NCBI GenBank assembly: GCA_945874825.1 | Contig: CAMCIK010000007.1 | Location: 1 to 64,000, forward strand | Length of the DNA stretch: 64,000 nt | Reading direction: 5' to 3' | Source: Phenylobacterium deserti | GTDB lineage: Bacteria > Pseudomonadota > Alphaproteobacteria > Caulobacterales > Caulobacteraceae | In this document: positions 30,152 through 40,370 of the stretch, in pieces | Layout of the letters: each line of letters starts with the position of its first letter | How positions within the stretch are numbered: position 1 is the stretch's first letter | Notes under the pieces: generated by a model | What the model was told of the DNA's origin: nothing | Seen by the model: only the letters and a program-made list of their open reading frames with translations | Databases searched by the model: none | Translations under genes and position numbers: made by a program

Positions 30152-30958
30152 ATGTCCAGCGCCCTTGGCCGAGTCCTGATCATCGCCGGCTCCGATTCCG
30201 GGGGCGGGGCAGGCCTGCAGGCTGACCTGAAGACGGTCACCGCCCTCGGCGGTTACGCAGCCACGGCGGTCACCGCCGTCACTGTGCAGAACACCCTGGG
30301 CGTGACCGGCGTCCTGCCTGTGCCCGCCGACATGGTGACGGCCCAGGCCCGGGCCGTACTGGATGACATCGGGGCCGACGCCCTGAAGACCGGCATGCTG
30401 GGCGATATCGCCATGGTCGAGACCGTTGCGGCCATACTGGACTCGGCGGCCGGGATCCCGGCGGTGGTCGATCCTGTCATGACCGCCAAGGGCGGTGCCG
30501 CCCTGCTGGCGACGGACGCCATGGATGCCGTCCGCCGGCTGATGGTTCCCCGGGCCCGGCTGCTGACCCCCAACGTCCCGGAAGCCGAAGCCCTGACGGG
30601 CCTGGGCATTACCAACCAGGACGACCAGAGGCGGGCCGGGGAGGCCCTTCTGGCCCTGGGCGCCCGGGCGGTCCTGATGAAGGGCGGCCACCTGCACGGT
30701 GAGCGCGTGACGGACCTGTTGCTCACGCCGGAGGGCGAGACTCTGTTTGAATCCGCCCGCCTGGAGACCCGGCATACCCACGGCACCGGCTGCACCCTGG
30801 CCTCGGCCTGCGCGGCGGGCCTGGCCCAGGGCCTGACCCTGGAGGCGGCGGTGGCGAGAGCCTGGGCCTATGTCCAGGAGGCCATTGCCCGGGCCCCCGG
30901 CCTGGGCCACGGGCACGGTCCCCTCGACCACGCCTGGACGCTGAGGGGGCGGGCGTGA
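30152..30958 (+). CDS. thiD: Hydroxymethylpyrimidine/phosphomethylpyrimidine kinase
   Basis: VLIIAGSDSGGGAGLQADLKTVTALGGYAATAVTAVTVQNTLGV; HGTGCTLASACAAGLAQG. Confidence 0.96.
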   Translation: MSSALGRVLIIAGSDSGGGAGLQADLKTVTALGGYAATAVTAVTVQNTLGVTGVLPVPADMVTAQARAVLDDIGADALKTGMLGDIAMVETVAAILDSAAGIPAVVDPVMTAKGGAALLATDAMDAVRRLMVPRARLLTPNVPEAEALTGLGITNQDDQRRAGEALLALGARAVLMKGGHLHGERVTDLLLTPEGETLFESARLETRHTHGTGCTLASACAAGLAQGLTLEAAVARAWAYVQEAIARAPGLGHGHGPLDHAWTLRGRA

Positions 30959-31521
30959 GGCACGCCGATGCGCTCGAGGGGCTGGTCCGCCAGTCCGACA
31001 GCCTGATGACTGTCCTTCGGGCAGCGCGGGCGCTGGACCTGCCTGACTGGCTGATCTTTTCAGGGGCCGTCTACCAGAAGGTCTTCAACGACCTGACGGG
31101 CCGGCCCCAGGACTATGGCCTGAAGGACTATGACCTGGCCTATTTCGACGGCTCGGACATAGGCTGGGACGCCGAGGACAAGGTGATCCGACGGGCCGCG
31201 GCAGAGCTTCCGCCACCGCTGGACTCCCTGGTCGAGGTGCGGAACCAGGCCCGGGTGCACCTGTGGTTCGAGGGCCGGTTCGGGGAACCCTACGCCCCCC
31301 TGTCGAGCAGCGCCGAGGCCCTGGAGCGGTTCGTCACGACGGCCAACGCGGTGGGCGTCCGGCTTGAGGCTGACGACCGGCTAACGATCGCAGCGCCCTT
31401 CGGGCTGGATGACCTGTTCAGCCTGAGGCTGAGGCCCAATCCCCTGCTCCCGGCGGGCGACTTCCGGTGCAAGGTCGAGGGTGTCGTGGCGCGCTGGCCC
31501 GAGCTGGTGGTCGAAGACTAA
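30955..31521 (+). CDS. Nucleotidyltransferase family protein (DUF925-like)
   Basis: LPDWLIFSGAVYQKVFNDLTGRPQDYGLKDYDLAYFDGSD; overlaps thiD by 4 bp. Confidence 0.85.
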   Translation: MRHADALEGLVRQSDSLMTVLRAARALDLPDWLIFSGAVYQKVFNDLTGRPQDYGLKDYDLAYFDGSDIGWDAEDKVIRRAAAELPPPLDSLVEVRNQARVHLWFEGRFGEPYAPLSSSAEALERFVTTANAVGVRLEADDRLTIAAPFGLDDLFSLRLRPNPLLPAGDFRCKVEGVVARWPELVVED

Positions 31522-31531
31522 GGCGGCCGCC

Positions 31532-33433
31532 TCAGAGGGCTCCGCGGGCTGAGGCCGGGGCGGCGTTCATCTCTAAAGCCTGGGATACCCTATGGAGGGT
31601 GTCGATCAGCCGCTTGATCTCGATGGGCTTGGCCAGGTGGTCGTCCATGCCCGCCGCCAGGTACTCGGACACCTGATGGGTCATGGCGTCGGCCGTGAGG
31701 GCGATGATCGGCGTCCGGGGCAGGCCGCGGTTACGCTCCAGGGCGCGGATGGCCGTGGCCGCCTCCACCCCGCCCATGACTGGCATGTGAATGTCCATGA
31801 GGATGATGTCGAACCGGCCCGACTTCCAGGCGGCGACCGCGGCCGCACCGTCAGGTACGACCTCCAGCGCGCACCCGACTGAGGCCAGGACCGCGGTCAG
31901 GACTTGCTGGTTGGTGGCATTGTCCTCGGCGGCCAGCACGCGCAGGAAGCTGGCCTCTTCCTCGTCCTCGAACAGGCCATCGTCGAACTCGACCGCCTCA
32001 ACCCCTGTTGCACGCATCAGGGGGGCCGAGAACCGGAAGGTCGTACCCAGGCCCTCGGTACTCTCGAAGGCGATGCGTCCCCCCATCATCTGGGCGAGTT
32101 CGGCAGAGATGGCGAGGCCAAGGCCGGTGCCCCCAAAGCGGCGGGTGGCGGAATTGTCGACCTGGGCGAACTTCTCGAACAGCACGGCGTGCTTCTCGGC
32201 CGGGATGCCGACCCCGGTGTCGCGCACGGTGATGACGAGCTGGTCCGCGACCTGGTCCAGGAGCACGGTGATCGAGCCGGAATGGGTGAACTTCACCGCA
32301 TTCGAGACCAGGTTGCCGAGGATCTGGCGCAGGCGGCCCGGGTCGCCCCGCCAGCCGCCCTTGGCCCCCGGCATGGTGCGCATCACGAATTCGAGGCCCT
32401 TCTCGGTGGCCGAGGGGGCGAAGAGGTCGTGCACAGGGGACAGGGCCGCCTCGAGATCGAAGTCTTCCTCCGAAAGGGTCATGCGCCCGGCCTCGATCTT
32501 GGACAGGTCAAGGACGTCGTTGAGGATGTTGAGCAGAAGGCCCCCGGACTGGCGGACCACGTCGAGGCGCTTCCTCTGCTCGCCGGGCAGGTCCCCCATG
32601 GCCATGATCTCGGCCATGGTCAGGACACCGTTCAGGGGCGTGCGGATCTCGTGGCTCATATTGGCCAGGAACTGGGACTTCATCAGGTTGGCGTCGTTGG
32701 CGCGGTCGCGGGCATCCTGCAGCTCGGCCATCATGGCCTGCTGCTGGGCCTCGCGGACGGACAGGCGGTGCAGCAGCTGGTTGAAGGCCGCGCTCAGGCC
32801 CCGGAACAGACCGTCCCGGCTGGCCAGGTGGATCGGCTCATAGCTGCCGCTGTCCGAGACCCGCTGCATGGCGGTGGACAGCTCGACGACGGGGGCGATC
32901 ACCCGGTCGGCGAGGCCGCGGGAGATGACGATGGCGACGCCGATGCCGGAGAACAGGAGGGCGCCCGCCAGGGCCAGGAGCTGGGGCGCGACCTCCGCGA
33001 CGCCAAGCCCCCGGCCGACAGTCACCAGTTCACCGAGGTGGACCCCCCGGCTGTCTACAGGCGTGCGGATGACGACCTGAGAGCGGTTGGGTGCCGGCTG
33101 GCCCGCCTGCCCGAAGCCGGACACGCTTTTACCGGAGGCATCGAAGAATTCCGCGGAGACCAGCCTGTGCGAGAGGCCAAGGGCGCGCACCGCCGAGTCC
33201 ACCGCTGCGGTATCCCCGGCGCTCGCGGCGTCGGAGAGGGTGACCGCCGACACGGCGGCCAGGGTGGACTGGAGGCTGCGGTTCTGGGCCTGGACCTGGA
33301 CCCACTGCTGACCCATGAAGGCCACGCACGCCAGGACGAGCACGCTCAGCGCCGTGATGACGGCGGCGGCGGAGATACGGGCGTGAAAGCCCGCCGTGCT
33401 GAGGGCCTTCGGGCGATGTTCGGGAGGCTTCAT
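31532..33433 (-). CDS. Hybrid sensor histidine kinase/response regulator
   Basis: N-terminal TM and periplasmic region, HAMP-like, SHEIRTPLNGVLTMAEIM, HATPase GTGLGLAIS, C-terminal REC (DIILMDIHMPVMGG). Confidence 0.95.
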   Translation of the reverse strand: MKPPEHRPKALSTAGFHARISAAAVITALSVLVLACVAFMGQQWVQVQAQNRSLQSTLAAVSAVTLSDAASAGDTAAVDSAVRALGLSHRLVSAEFFDASGKSVSGFGQAGQPAPNRSQVVIRTPVDSRGVHLGELVTVGRGLGVAEVAPQLLALAGALLFSGIGVAIVISRGLADRVIAPVVELSTAMQRVSDSGSYEPIHLASRDGLFRGLSAAFNQLLHRLSVREAQQQAMMAELQDARDRANDANLMKSQFLANMSHEIRTPLNGVLTMAEIMAMGDLPGEQRKRLDVVRQSGGLLLNILNDVLDLSKIEAGRMTLSEEDFDLEAALSPVHDLFAPSATEKGLEFVMRTMPGAKGGWRGDPGRLRQILGNLVSNAVKFTHSGSITVLLDQVADQLVITVRDTGVGIPAEKHAVLFEKFAQVDNSATRRFGGTGLGLAISAELAQMMGGRIAFESTEGLGTTFRFSAPLMRATGVEAVEFDDGLFEDEEEASFLRVLAAEDNATNQQVLTAVLASVGCALEVVPDGAAAVAAWKSGRFDIILMDIHMPVMGGVEAATAIRALERNRGLPRTPIIALTADAMTHQVSEYLAAGMDDHLAKPIEIKRLIDTLHRVSQALEMNAAPASARGAL

Positions 33434-33574
33434 TCTGATCCCGGGTTCATTCGAACGCCGAGATTGCCCGGGAAGTCCTAACGTTTCCCTGAATTAACCC
33501 TGAAAAAACGGACGCTTGGGCCCGAATCAGACTGAAAAAAGTCAGATTCTAAAACCTGCGACAATTTGCCACAG

Positions 33575-33589
33575 TTAATAAACCATTAA
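33575..33589 (+). promoter_or_regulatory. CtrA-type binding site TTAA-N7-TTAA
   Basis: TTAA TAAACCA TTAA, exact match to the Caulobacterales CtrA consensus, 71 bp upstream of ATG 33660. Confidence 0.65.
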
Positions 33590-33604
33590 TGTTAGGGACA
33601 GACG

Positions 33605-33619
33605 TTAACCTCCGATTTA
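33605..33619 (+). promoter_or_regulatory. Second, degenerate CtrA-like site TTAA-N7-TTTA
   Basis: TTAA CCTCCGA TTTA, 15 bp after the first site. Confidence 0.4.
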
Positions 33620-33659
33620 CCTTAACAACGAGGCCATTCCGCCTCCTGAGGGGGTTACC

Positions 33660-33992
33660 ATGGACAAAGCATTCATCGCCAAGCGCGCCCAAGAAAAGCT
33701 CGTCGATACGGAATTGGCGGTCGACGCGGCCCTGATCGAGGCCACACAATTGCTCGCCGAACTCCTGCAGGCGCGTTCAGACTTGGGCGCCCCGGTCGCC
33801 TTCGCCGATGACGTCCAGGTCAAGCTGACCGAAGCCGTCGCGGCCCTGAGCTCAGCCCGCACCCTGATGGGCCAGGTTCACTCAGGTCTGCTAGAAGCTG
33901 CCCTGCGCCTTGGCATACGCCCGAAGATGGCCGGCTATTACCGCCTGAAGGATTTCCAGTTGACCGACGAGAACGAGCGCATCGTCGCCTAA
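33660..33992 (+). CDS. Hypothetical protein, 110 aa
   Basis: ATG with SD-like tgaggggg; acidic, helical; no family recognised. Confidence 0.78.
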   Translation: MDKAFIAKRAQEKLVDTELAVDAALIEATQLLAELLQARSDLGAPVAFADDVQVKLTEAVAALSSARTLMGQVHSGLLEAALRLGIRPKMAGYYRLKDFQLTDENERIVA

Positions 33993-34017
33993 GGTCGTCA
34001 CTTACCGTTAAGATATT

Positions 34018-34050
34018 GGGGCTCTTCTCTGCCGGGAGGAGCCCCTTCTT
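34018..34050 (+). terminator. Terminator-like hairpin overlapping the leader of the next gene
   Basis: GGGGCTC...GAGCCCC followed by TTCTT, directly before ATG 34051. Confidence 0.5.
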
Positions 34051-34464
34051 ATGTCGGTGATTGATGCCATCCTGCTCGCTCTGAACGTCGCGGTTCCACT
34101 CGTGGCGCTAGTTGCGGGCAAGACGCCGGAACGGATTGCCGCGCTGATATTCGTCCTGGCGACGGGAGCGACAGCACTTTCCGGGGCTTTCTGGAAGTAC
34201 AAGGAAATCGGGAATATTCTGCTAACAATTGACGGCCTTATGGCTCTATCGCTTCTTGTACTTGCAGTCCGATACAATTACCTTTGGATCGCGCTCATGA
34301 TGGGCGCGATGTCTGGATACTTTGCGATACATGCCTATTATCTGGCGATGGCGATGCCCCTTGATGAAATGTTTGCAATTTCAAGCAATATAGCAACAGG
34401 CGTTGTTCTTTTGAGTCTGGCGATCGGTGTCTGGAGCTCCCGGCACCGCGCCGTGGAGCCCTGA
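34051..34464 (+). CDS. Hypothetical small membrane protein, relatively AT-rich
   Basis: 137 aa with about four hydrophobic helices; codon usage visibly more AT-rich than flanks. Confidence 0.65.
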   Translation: MSVIDAILLALNVAVPLVALVAGKTPERIAALIFVLATGATALSGAFWKYKEIGNILLTIDGLMALSLLVLAVRYNYLWIALMMGAMSGYFAIHAYYLAMAMPLDEMFAISSNIATGVVLLSLAIGVWSSRHRAVEP

Positions 34465-34585
34465 CGCCCGGGGGCACCGCCCGCCCACTTCCCCCTTGCC
34501 TTCGGGCGCAAAGCGTCGTTTCTGCGCGGCGGGCCACGCCCCCCCAACGGGGCGCTGCTCATCTGTAAGGATGGGAGACATCGCA
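34465..34585 (+). ncRNA. Candidate serC leader RNA
   Basis: GC-rich structured leader of the serC-serA operon, including CGCCCC-cccaa-CGGGGCG just before ctgctcatctgtaaggatgggag. The serC leader (Rfam) is known in alphaproteobacteria; match not computed. Confidence 0.45.
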
Positions 34586-35746
34586 ATGACCACAATACCG
34601 CGGCCGGCCGTGCGCCCGGTCCGTCCCGAATTTTCCTCCGGCCCCTGCGCCAAGCGCCCCGGATGGACCCCCGAAGCCCTGAAGGATGCCGTCCTCGGCC
34701 GCTCGCACCGGTCGAAGCCCGGCAAGGCGCGCCTGCAGGCGGCCATCGACCTGACCCGCAAGGTGCTTCAGGTTCCTGACAGCCACCTCATCGGCATTGT
34801 CCCCGGCTCGGACACCGGGGCGGTGGAGATGGCCATGTGGTCCCTGCTGGGGCCGCGCAGGGTGCAGCTGCTGGCCTTCGAGAGCTTCGGCAAGGACTGG
34901 GTCACCGATGTGGTCAAGCAGCTGAAGCTGCCCGCCGAGGTCCTGGAAGCGCCCTATGGCGAACTGCCCGACCTGTCCCGGGTGGACCCGGCGGCGGACC
35001 TGGTCTTCACCTGGAACGGCACCACCTCGGGGGTGCGCGTCCCGGACGCCGGCTTCATCTCGGCGGACCGTGAGGGCCTGACCCTCTGCGACGCCACCTC
35101 GGCCGCCTTCGCCCAGGACCTGGACTGGGCCAAACTCGATGTGGTGACCTTCTCCTGGCAGAAGGCCCTGGGCGGCGAGGGTGCGCACGGCGTGCTGGTC
35201 CTGTCTCCCCGGGCCGTCGCCCGGCTGGAGAGCCATACGCCGGCCTGGCCCATGCCCAAGCTGTTCCGCATGACCAAGAACGGCAAGGTGACCCTGGATC
35301 TCTTCGAGGGCGCCACCATCAACACCCCCTCCATGCTCTGCGTCGAGGACGTCATCGACGCCCTGGAGTGGGCCCAGGGAATCGGCGGCCTGTCGGCCAT
35401 GCGGGCCCGGGCCGATGCCAACCTGGCGGTCCTGGCCGGCTGGGTGGCGCGGACCCCCTGGGTGGACTTCCTGGCCGCCGACCCGGCGACCCGGTCCAAC
35501 ACCTCGGTCTGCCTGAAGGTGGTCGATGCGCGGGTGGCGGCCCTGTCCGCCGACGCCCAGGCCGACTTCGCCAAGACCCTGGCCTCTCTGCTCGACAAGG
35601 AGGGTGCAGCCCTGGACGTCGCCGGCTATCGCGACGCCCCGCCCGGCCTGCGCATCTGGTGCGGTGCCACGGTGGACACGGCCGACCTTGAGGCCCTGAC
35701 CCCCTGGCTCGACTGGGCCTTCGAGACGGCCGCTGCCGGGCTCTGA
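34586..35746 (+). CDS. serC: Phosphoserine aminotransferase
   Basis: [15 protein letters not shown]...[14 protein letters not shown]...[23 protein letters not shown]; start MTTIPRP, or in-frame 34571. Confidence 0.95.
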   Translation: MTTIPRPAVRPVRPEFSSGPCAKRPGWTPEALKDAVLGRSHRSKPGKARLQAAIDLTRKVLQVPDSHLIGIVPGSDTGAVEMAMWSLLGPRRVQLLAFESFGKDWVTDVVKQLKLPAEVLEAPYGELPDLSRVDPAADLVFTWNGTTSGVRVPDAGFISADREGLTLCDATSAAFAQDLDWAKLDVVTFSWQKALGGEGAHGVLVLSPRAVARLESHTPAWPMPKLFRMTKNGKVTLDLFEGATINTPSMLCVEDVIDALEWAQGIGGLSAMRARADANLAVLAGWVARTPWVDFLAADPATRSNTSVCLKVVDARVAALSADAQADFAKTLASLLDKEGAALDVAGYRDAPPGLRIWCGATVDTADLEALTPWLDWAFETAAAGL

Positions 35747-35807
35747 GCCCGCGCGCGCCGCCTCACCTCCGATCCCCCTTCCCTTCCCCGTGAAGAAAGA
35801 CACCCCC

Positions 35808-37382
35808 ATGCCCCGCGTACTCATCGCTGACAAACTCTCCCCCGCCGCCGTCGACATCTTCCGCCAGAGGGGGGTCGAGGCCGACGTCAAGACCGGCCTG
35901 TCCAAGGACGAACTGCTGAAGATCATTGGCGACTATGACGGCCTGGCCGTCCGCTCGGCCACCAAGGCCGACAAGGACGTGATCGCCGCCGCCGGCCAGC
36001 TGAAGGTGATCGGCCGGGCCGGGATCGGGGTGGACAATGTCGACATCCCCGCTGCCACCTCCAAGGGCATCGTGGTGATGAACACCCCCTTCGGGAACTC
36101 CATCACCACCGCCGAGCACGCCGTGGCCATGATGTTCGCCCTGGCCCGCCAGATCCCCGCCGCCGACGCCTCCACCCAGGCCGGCACGTGGGAGAAGAAC
36201 CGGTTCATGGGCGTCGAGCTGTACGCCAAGACCCTGGGCCTGATCGGTGCGGGCAATATCGGCTCCATCGTCGCCGACCGGGCCAACGGCCTGAAGATGA
36301 AGGTGGTGGCCTATGACCCCTTCCTGTCCGCCGAGCGGGCCGTGGAGATCGGCGTGGAGAAGGTCGAGCTGGACGACCTGCTGGCCCGGGCCGACATCAT
36401 CACCCTGCACACCCCCCTGACCGACAAGACCCGCAACATCCTGTCGGCCGAGAGCCTGGCCAAGGCCAAGAAGGGTGTGCTGATCGTCAACTGCGCCCGC
36501 GGCGGCCTGGTGGACGAGGCGGCCCTGCGCGCCCTGCTGGACTCCGGCCATGTGGGCGGGGCGGCCTTCGACGTCTTCGTCGAGGAGCCGGCGACGGCCA
36601 ACATCCTGTTCGGGTCCCCCAACTTCATCGCCACGCCCCACCTGGGCGCCTCGACCCTGGAAGCGCAGGAGAATGTCGCCCTGCAGGTGGCCGAGCAGAT
36701 GAGCGACTACCTCCTGACCGGGGCGGTGACCAACGCCCTGAACAGCCCCTCGGTGAGCGCCGAGGAGGCCCCCAAGCTGAAGCCCTTCGTCGCCCTGGCC
36801 GAGCGCCTCGGCGCCTTCGCCGGCCAGATGATCGACGTGGAGATCAAGGCGGTGGAGCTGGCCTACGAGGGCGAGGTGGCCCAGCTGAACACCCGGCCCC
36901 TAACCGCCGCGGCCCTGGCCGGGGTGATGCGGCCCGTGCTGGCCGAGATCAACATGGTCTCGGCCCCCGCCGCCGCCCGCGAGCGGGGCGTGACGGTGAC
37001 CGAGTCCAAGCAGGACGACTCGCCGGTCTTCGAGAGCCTGGTGCGGATCACCGTGACCACGACCATGGGCAAGCGCTCCTTCGCCGGGACGGTGGTGGCC
37101 GGGACCCCGCGCATCGTCGAGGTCAAGGGCATGGAGCTGGACGCCCCCTTCAGTCCGACCATGCTGTACGTGAACAACCAGGATAAGCCGGGCTTCATCG
37201 GCGCGGTGGGTGCCCTGTTGTCCGAAGCGCAGGTGAACATCGCCACCTTCAACCTGGGCCGGGTGGCCGCCGGCGAGGACGCCATCTGCCTGATCGGCGT
37301 GGACCAGGAGCCCGGCGACGGCCTTGTGGTCCGCATCCGCGCCCTGCCCCACGTCAAGGAAGCCCGCATCCTGCGGTTCTAA
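35808..37382 (+). CDS. serA: D-3-phosphoglycerate dehydrogenase
   Basis: MPRVLIADKLSPAAVDIFRQRGVEADVKTGL...LGLIGAGNIGSIVADRA...NCARGGLVDEAAL...C-terminal ACT domain. Confidence 0.97.
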   Translation: MPRVLIADKLSPAAVDIFRQRGVEADVKTGLSKDELLKIIGDYDGLAVRSATKADKDVIAAAGQLKVIGRAGIGVDNVDIPAATSKGIVVMNTPFGNSITTAEHAVAMMFALARQIPAADASTQAGTWEKNRFMGVELYAKTLGLIGAGNIGSIVADRANGLKMKVVAYDPFLSAERAVEIGVEKVELDDLLARADIITLHTPLTDKTRNILSAESLAKAKKGVLIVNCARGGLVDEAALRALLDSGHVGGAAFDVFVEEPATANILFGSPNFIATPHLGASTLEAQENVALQVAEQMSDYLLTGAVTNALNSPSVSAEEAPKLKPFVALAERLGAFAGQMIDVEIKAVELAYEGEVAQLNTRPLTAAALAGVMRPVLAEINMVSAPAAARERGVTVTESKQDDSPVFESLVRITVTTTMGKRSFAGTVVAGTPRIVEVKGMELDAPFSPTMLYVNNQDKPGFIGAVGALLSEAQVNIATFNLGRVAAGEDAICLIGVDQEPGDGLVVRIRALPHVKEARILRF

Positions 37383-37397
37383 GGCGGGGCGTAGAGA

Positions 37398-37556
37398 GGG
37401 TCAGCTGAGAGGCCGTTGACCCCCTCACCCGGTTTCGCCGGGAGCTCCCCCTTGGGGGAGCAATTGGCGCTCTCATTCCTCCCCCCAGGGGGAGGTGGAC
37501 CGGGGCGACGCCCCGGGACGGAGGGGGTCAGCTGAGCCGACGTTGACCCCAGACTC
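37398..37556. repeat. REP-like composite palindromic intergenic repeat (inverted pair)
   Basis: ggtcagctgag.ggccgttgaccccctcacc...ctcccccttgggggagcaattggcgctc and inverted ctccccccagggggagg...ggagggggtcagctgag...cgttgacccc. Confidence 0.75.
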
Positions 37557-37576
37557 CAGTCGGGGGAGGATGGGGC

Positions 37577-37975
37577 GTGAAAACGCCACCGAACCCCTAC
37601 CGCCAGGCGGAAGCCGAACTGCTGGCCCATGGGCTCAGCCTGCCCGAGACGGACCTGGCGCCTCCGCGCCGGGACGCCGACCCCTTTCACTACCTGCGGG
37701 TGGCGGGCAAGGGCTTCGCCTGGTTCGGGGGACGGGACGCGAGCCCCGACGAACTGGTGCTGACGGTGAAGCTGCCCATCTCGGCGGAAATGGTCTCGGA
37801 GCTGCCCTTCGTCCAGGAGAGCAAGGGCTGGCATAAGCGCCACAACTGGGTCACCGCCCGCTTCGGGCCGGAGGACGACGTCCTGGCCGAGCTGGAGACC
37901 CTGAAGGCCTGGATGCTGCAGAGCTACCTGGCCATGGCCCCTCGGAAACTGGCGCGGCGGGTCTCCGGCGACTGA
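37577..37975 (+). CDS. MmcQ/YjbR family DNA-binding protein
   Basis: LPETDLAPPRRDADPFHYLRVAGKGFAWFGGRD...LTVKLPISAEMV...GWHKRHNWVTARF. Confidence 0.75.
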   Translation: MKTPPNPYRQAEAELLAHGLSLPETDLAPPRRDADPFHYLRVAGKGFAWFGGRDASPDELVLTVKLPISAEMVSELPFVQESKGWHKRHNWVTARFGPEDDVLAELETLKAWMLQSYLAMAPRKLARRVSGD

Positions 37976-38023
37976 CACCCCTGTCCTCCCGGGAGGCCAT
38001 TGACTCCCTGTTCGCCTGGACTA

Positions 38024-38038
38024 GAACAAAAAGCGAAC
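38024..38038 (+). promoter_or_regulatory. LexA box (GAAC-N7-GAAC)
   Basis: GAAC AAAAAGC GAAC, reverse complement of the alphaproteobacterial consensus GTTC-N7-GTTC, 13 bp upstream of imuA ATG 38051. Confidence 0.9.
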
Positions 38039-38050
38039 ACGAGGTTGGGC

Positions 38051-38866
38051 ATGGACGGGGACAGGCGGAACAGGCTGGCAGCGCTGCGGACGGACATCCG
38101 GCGGCTGGAGCGGGGGACGGGACCGGTGCGGGGACGGTTGTCCCTGGGCGATCCGCGCCTGGATTCCGCCCTGCCGGGAGGAGGGCTCTCCCTGGGCCAG
38201 TGGCACGAGATCGGGGGCGAAGGGGCCGAGGCTGAGACCGGGGCCGCCCCCGCCGCCTTCGCCGCCCGGCTGGCTGCAGCCCTGCTGGCCAGGCCGGACC
38301 AGCGCGGCCGCTCGGCCGTCTGGATCCTGCGCCGCGATGACCTCTTTCCCCCCGGACTGGCGAGCCTGGGCCTGCCGGCGGAGCGGCTGGTGGGCGTCTG
38401 CGCCCGGGACGAGGCCGAGGCCCTGGGCGTCGCCGAGGACGCCCTGGCCTCTCCCGGCGTGGGGGTGGTTCTGGCCGAGGTCGGTGCCGTGGACCTGACC
38501 GCCGGGCGGCGGCTGCAGCTGGCCTGCGAGGCGCGCGGCGGCACGGGGCTGGTGATCCTGCGACGGCCCTTCGGCGGTGGCAAGGCGACAGCGGGCGGCA
38601 CGGCGGCGGCGACCTGCTGGCGGGTGGCCCCGGCGGCCAGCGCGCCAAATCTGGGCGGACTGGGCCTGGTTGGACTGGGCCTGGGACCACCCCGCTGGCG
38701 CCTGCGCCTGGCCCGCAGCCGGGGCGGACGGAGCGGGGCCTGGCTAGTGGAGGCCGCCGGGACCGCAGACGAGGGAGAAGCCGATGTCGCGCATCCTCTG
38801 CGTCTGGTCGCCGAACTGGGCGATCGAGACCTGGCGGCGCCGGCGGCCTTCAGCGCCGCAGGCTGA
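38051..38866 (+). CDS. imuA: ImuA-like (RecA-related) mutagenesis protein
   Basis: RLSLGDPRLDSALPGGGLSLGQWHEIGG; immediately upstream of imuB and dnaE2. Confidence 0.9.
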   Translation: MDGDRRNRLAALRTDIRRLERGTGPVRGRLSLGDPRLDSALPGGGLSLGQWHEIGGEGAEAETGAAPAAFAARLAAALLARPDQRGRSAVWILRRDDLFPPGLASLGLPAERLVGVCARDEAEALGVAEDALASPGVGVVLAEVGAVDLTAGRRLQLACEARGGTGLVILRRPFGGGKATAGGTAAATCWRVAPAASAPNLGGLGLVGLGLGPPRWRLRLARSRGGRSGAWLVEAAGTADEGEADVAHPLRLVAELGDRDLAAPAAFSAAG

Positions 38867-40370
38867 GCCCTTCGCCCTGGCCAGTCTTTCCCGGGGCCTG
38901 AGGGTGCTGACCGCCGTCAGCCCGCAGGCCGCGGCGGCGGGACTCTTCCCCGGCCAGGGCCTGACCGACGCCCGGGCCCTGCGCCCCGACCTGGTCCTGG
39001 CCGAGGCCGAACCCGAGGCCGACGCCCGGGCCCTGGAGGCCCTGGCCGACTGGTGCGTGCGCTTTTCCCCCGCCGTGGCCCCCGACCCGCCGGACGGCCT
39101 GTTCCTCGACATCGGCGGCGTCTCCCACCTGTGGGGCGGCGAGGCGGAGATGGCCGCTGACCTGGCCGCGCGCCTGGCGAGGGACGGCCTGACCGGCCGG
39201 ATCGCCGTGGCCGACACCGCGGGGGCGGCCTGGGCCCTGGCGCGGAGCCCGGCGGCGGAGGCCGGCCCGCAGGTCCTGGCGTCCCGAACTCTGGAACCCG
39301 GCGGGACGGAGGCACAGCCCCTCGCGCCCGAACTGGCCGGCCTGCCGACGGCTGCCCTGCGCCTGGAGCCGGCGGCGGTGGAGCGCCTGGCCCGGCTGGG
39401 CCTGAGGCGGATCGGCCAGCTGGCCGCCCTGCCCCGCGGGCCCCTGGCCAAGCGCTTTGGCGCCAAGGTCCTGCTGCGCCTGGACCAGGCCCTGGGCCGG
39501 GACCCCGAGGCGCTGGCCTTCCGCCGCCCGCCGACCCCCTGGTTCTCCCGCCTGGACCTGGCCGAGCCGGTAAGCGCGCCGGAGGACCTGGCCCGCCTGT
39601 GCCGGGACGTGACCCTTCGCCTGTGCGCGCGGCTGGAGGCGTCCGGACGCGGGGCCCGGCGCTTCCGCCTGGACTTCCACAGGGTGGACGGTGCCCCTGT
39701 GGGCCTGGAGCTGGGCCTGTCCCGCCCGGCCCGCGACCCGGACCGCATCGCCCGCCTCTTCCTGCCCCGGCTGGAGAACCTGGACCCCGGCTTCGGGATC
39801 GAGGCGGTGAGCCTGCAGGCGGCGGAGGCCGAGGTCCTGGCGCCAGGCCAGTCCGACCTGGCCAGCCTGCTGGAGCCAGTCGAGGGACCCGAGGCCCTGG
39901 CGCCCCTCATCGACCGGCTGACCGCCCGGCTCGGGGCCCGGCGAGTCTGGCGCAGTCGGCCCCTGGCCAGCCATGTTCCCGAACGCTCGGTGCGCAGGGC
40001 TGCGGCCCTGGAGGCGCAGGCCGGTCCCGCCAGAGACGGCCCTGCAGGCGGCTGGCCCGCATGGCGCCCCCGCCCCCTTCGCCTCCTGCCCCGTCCCGAG
40101 GTCCTGGAGGCGGTGATCGCCCTGACCCCGGACGAGCCGCCCCGGCAGTTCCGCTGGCGGGGGCGGGTGCATCGCATCCGCCTGGCCGAGGGACCCGAGC
40201 GGATCGGCGCGGACTGGTGGCGGACCGGGATCGAGGCGGTGCGGACCGACCAGGTGCGGGACTATTACCGGGTAGAGGACCAGGACGGGGCCCGGCTCTG
40301 GGTCTTCCGCTCGGGCCTGCACGACCATGACCGGCCAGTGCGCTGGTGGCTGCACGGCCTGTTCGGATGA
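38784..40370 (+). CDS. imuB: ImuB-like DNA polymerase Y-family protein
   Basis: [20 protein letters not shown]...[16 protein letters not shown]; between imuA and dnaE2. Confidence 0.93.
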   Translation: MSRILCVWSPNWAIETWRRRRPSAPQAEPFALASLSRGLRVLTAVSPQAAAAGLFPGQGLTDARALRPDLVLAEAEPEADARALEALADWCVRFSPAVAPDPPDGLFLDIGGVSHLWGGEAEMAADLAARLARDGLTGRIAVADTAGAAWALARSPAAEAGPQVLASRTLEPGGTEAQPLAPELAGLPTAALRLEPAAVERLARLGLRRIGQLAALPRGPLAKRFGAKVLLRLDQALGRDPEALAFRRPPTPWFSRLDLAEPVSAPEDLARLCRDVTLRLCARLEASGRGARRFRLDFHRVDGAPVGLELGLSRPARDPDRIARLFLPRLENLDPGFGIEAVSLQAAEAEVLAPGQSDLASLLEPVEGPEALAPLIDRLTARLGARRVWRSRPLASHVPERSVRRAAALEAQAGPARDGPAGGWPAWRPRPLRLLPRPEVLEAVIALTPDEPPRQFRWRGRVHRIRLAEGPERIGADWWRTGIEAVRTDQVRDYYRVEDQDGARLWVFRSGLHDHDRPVRWWLHGLFG

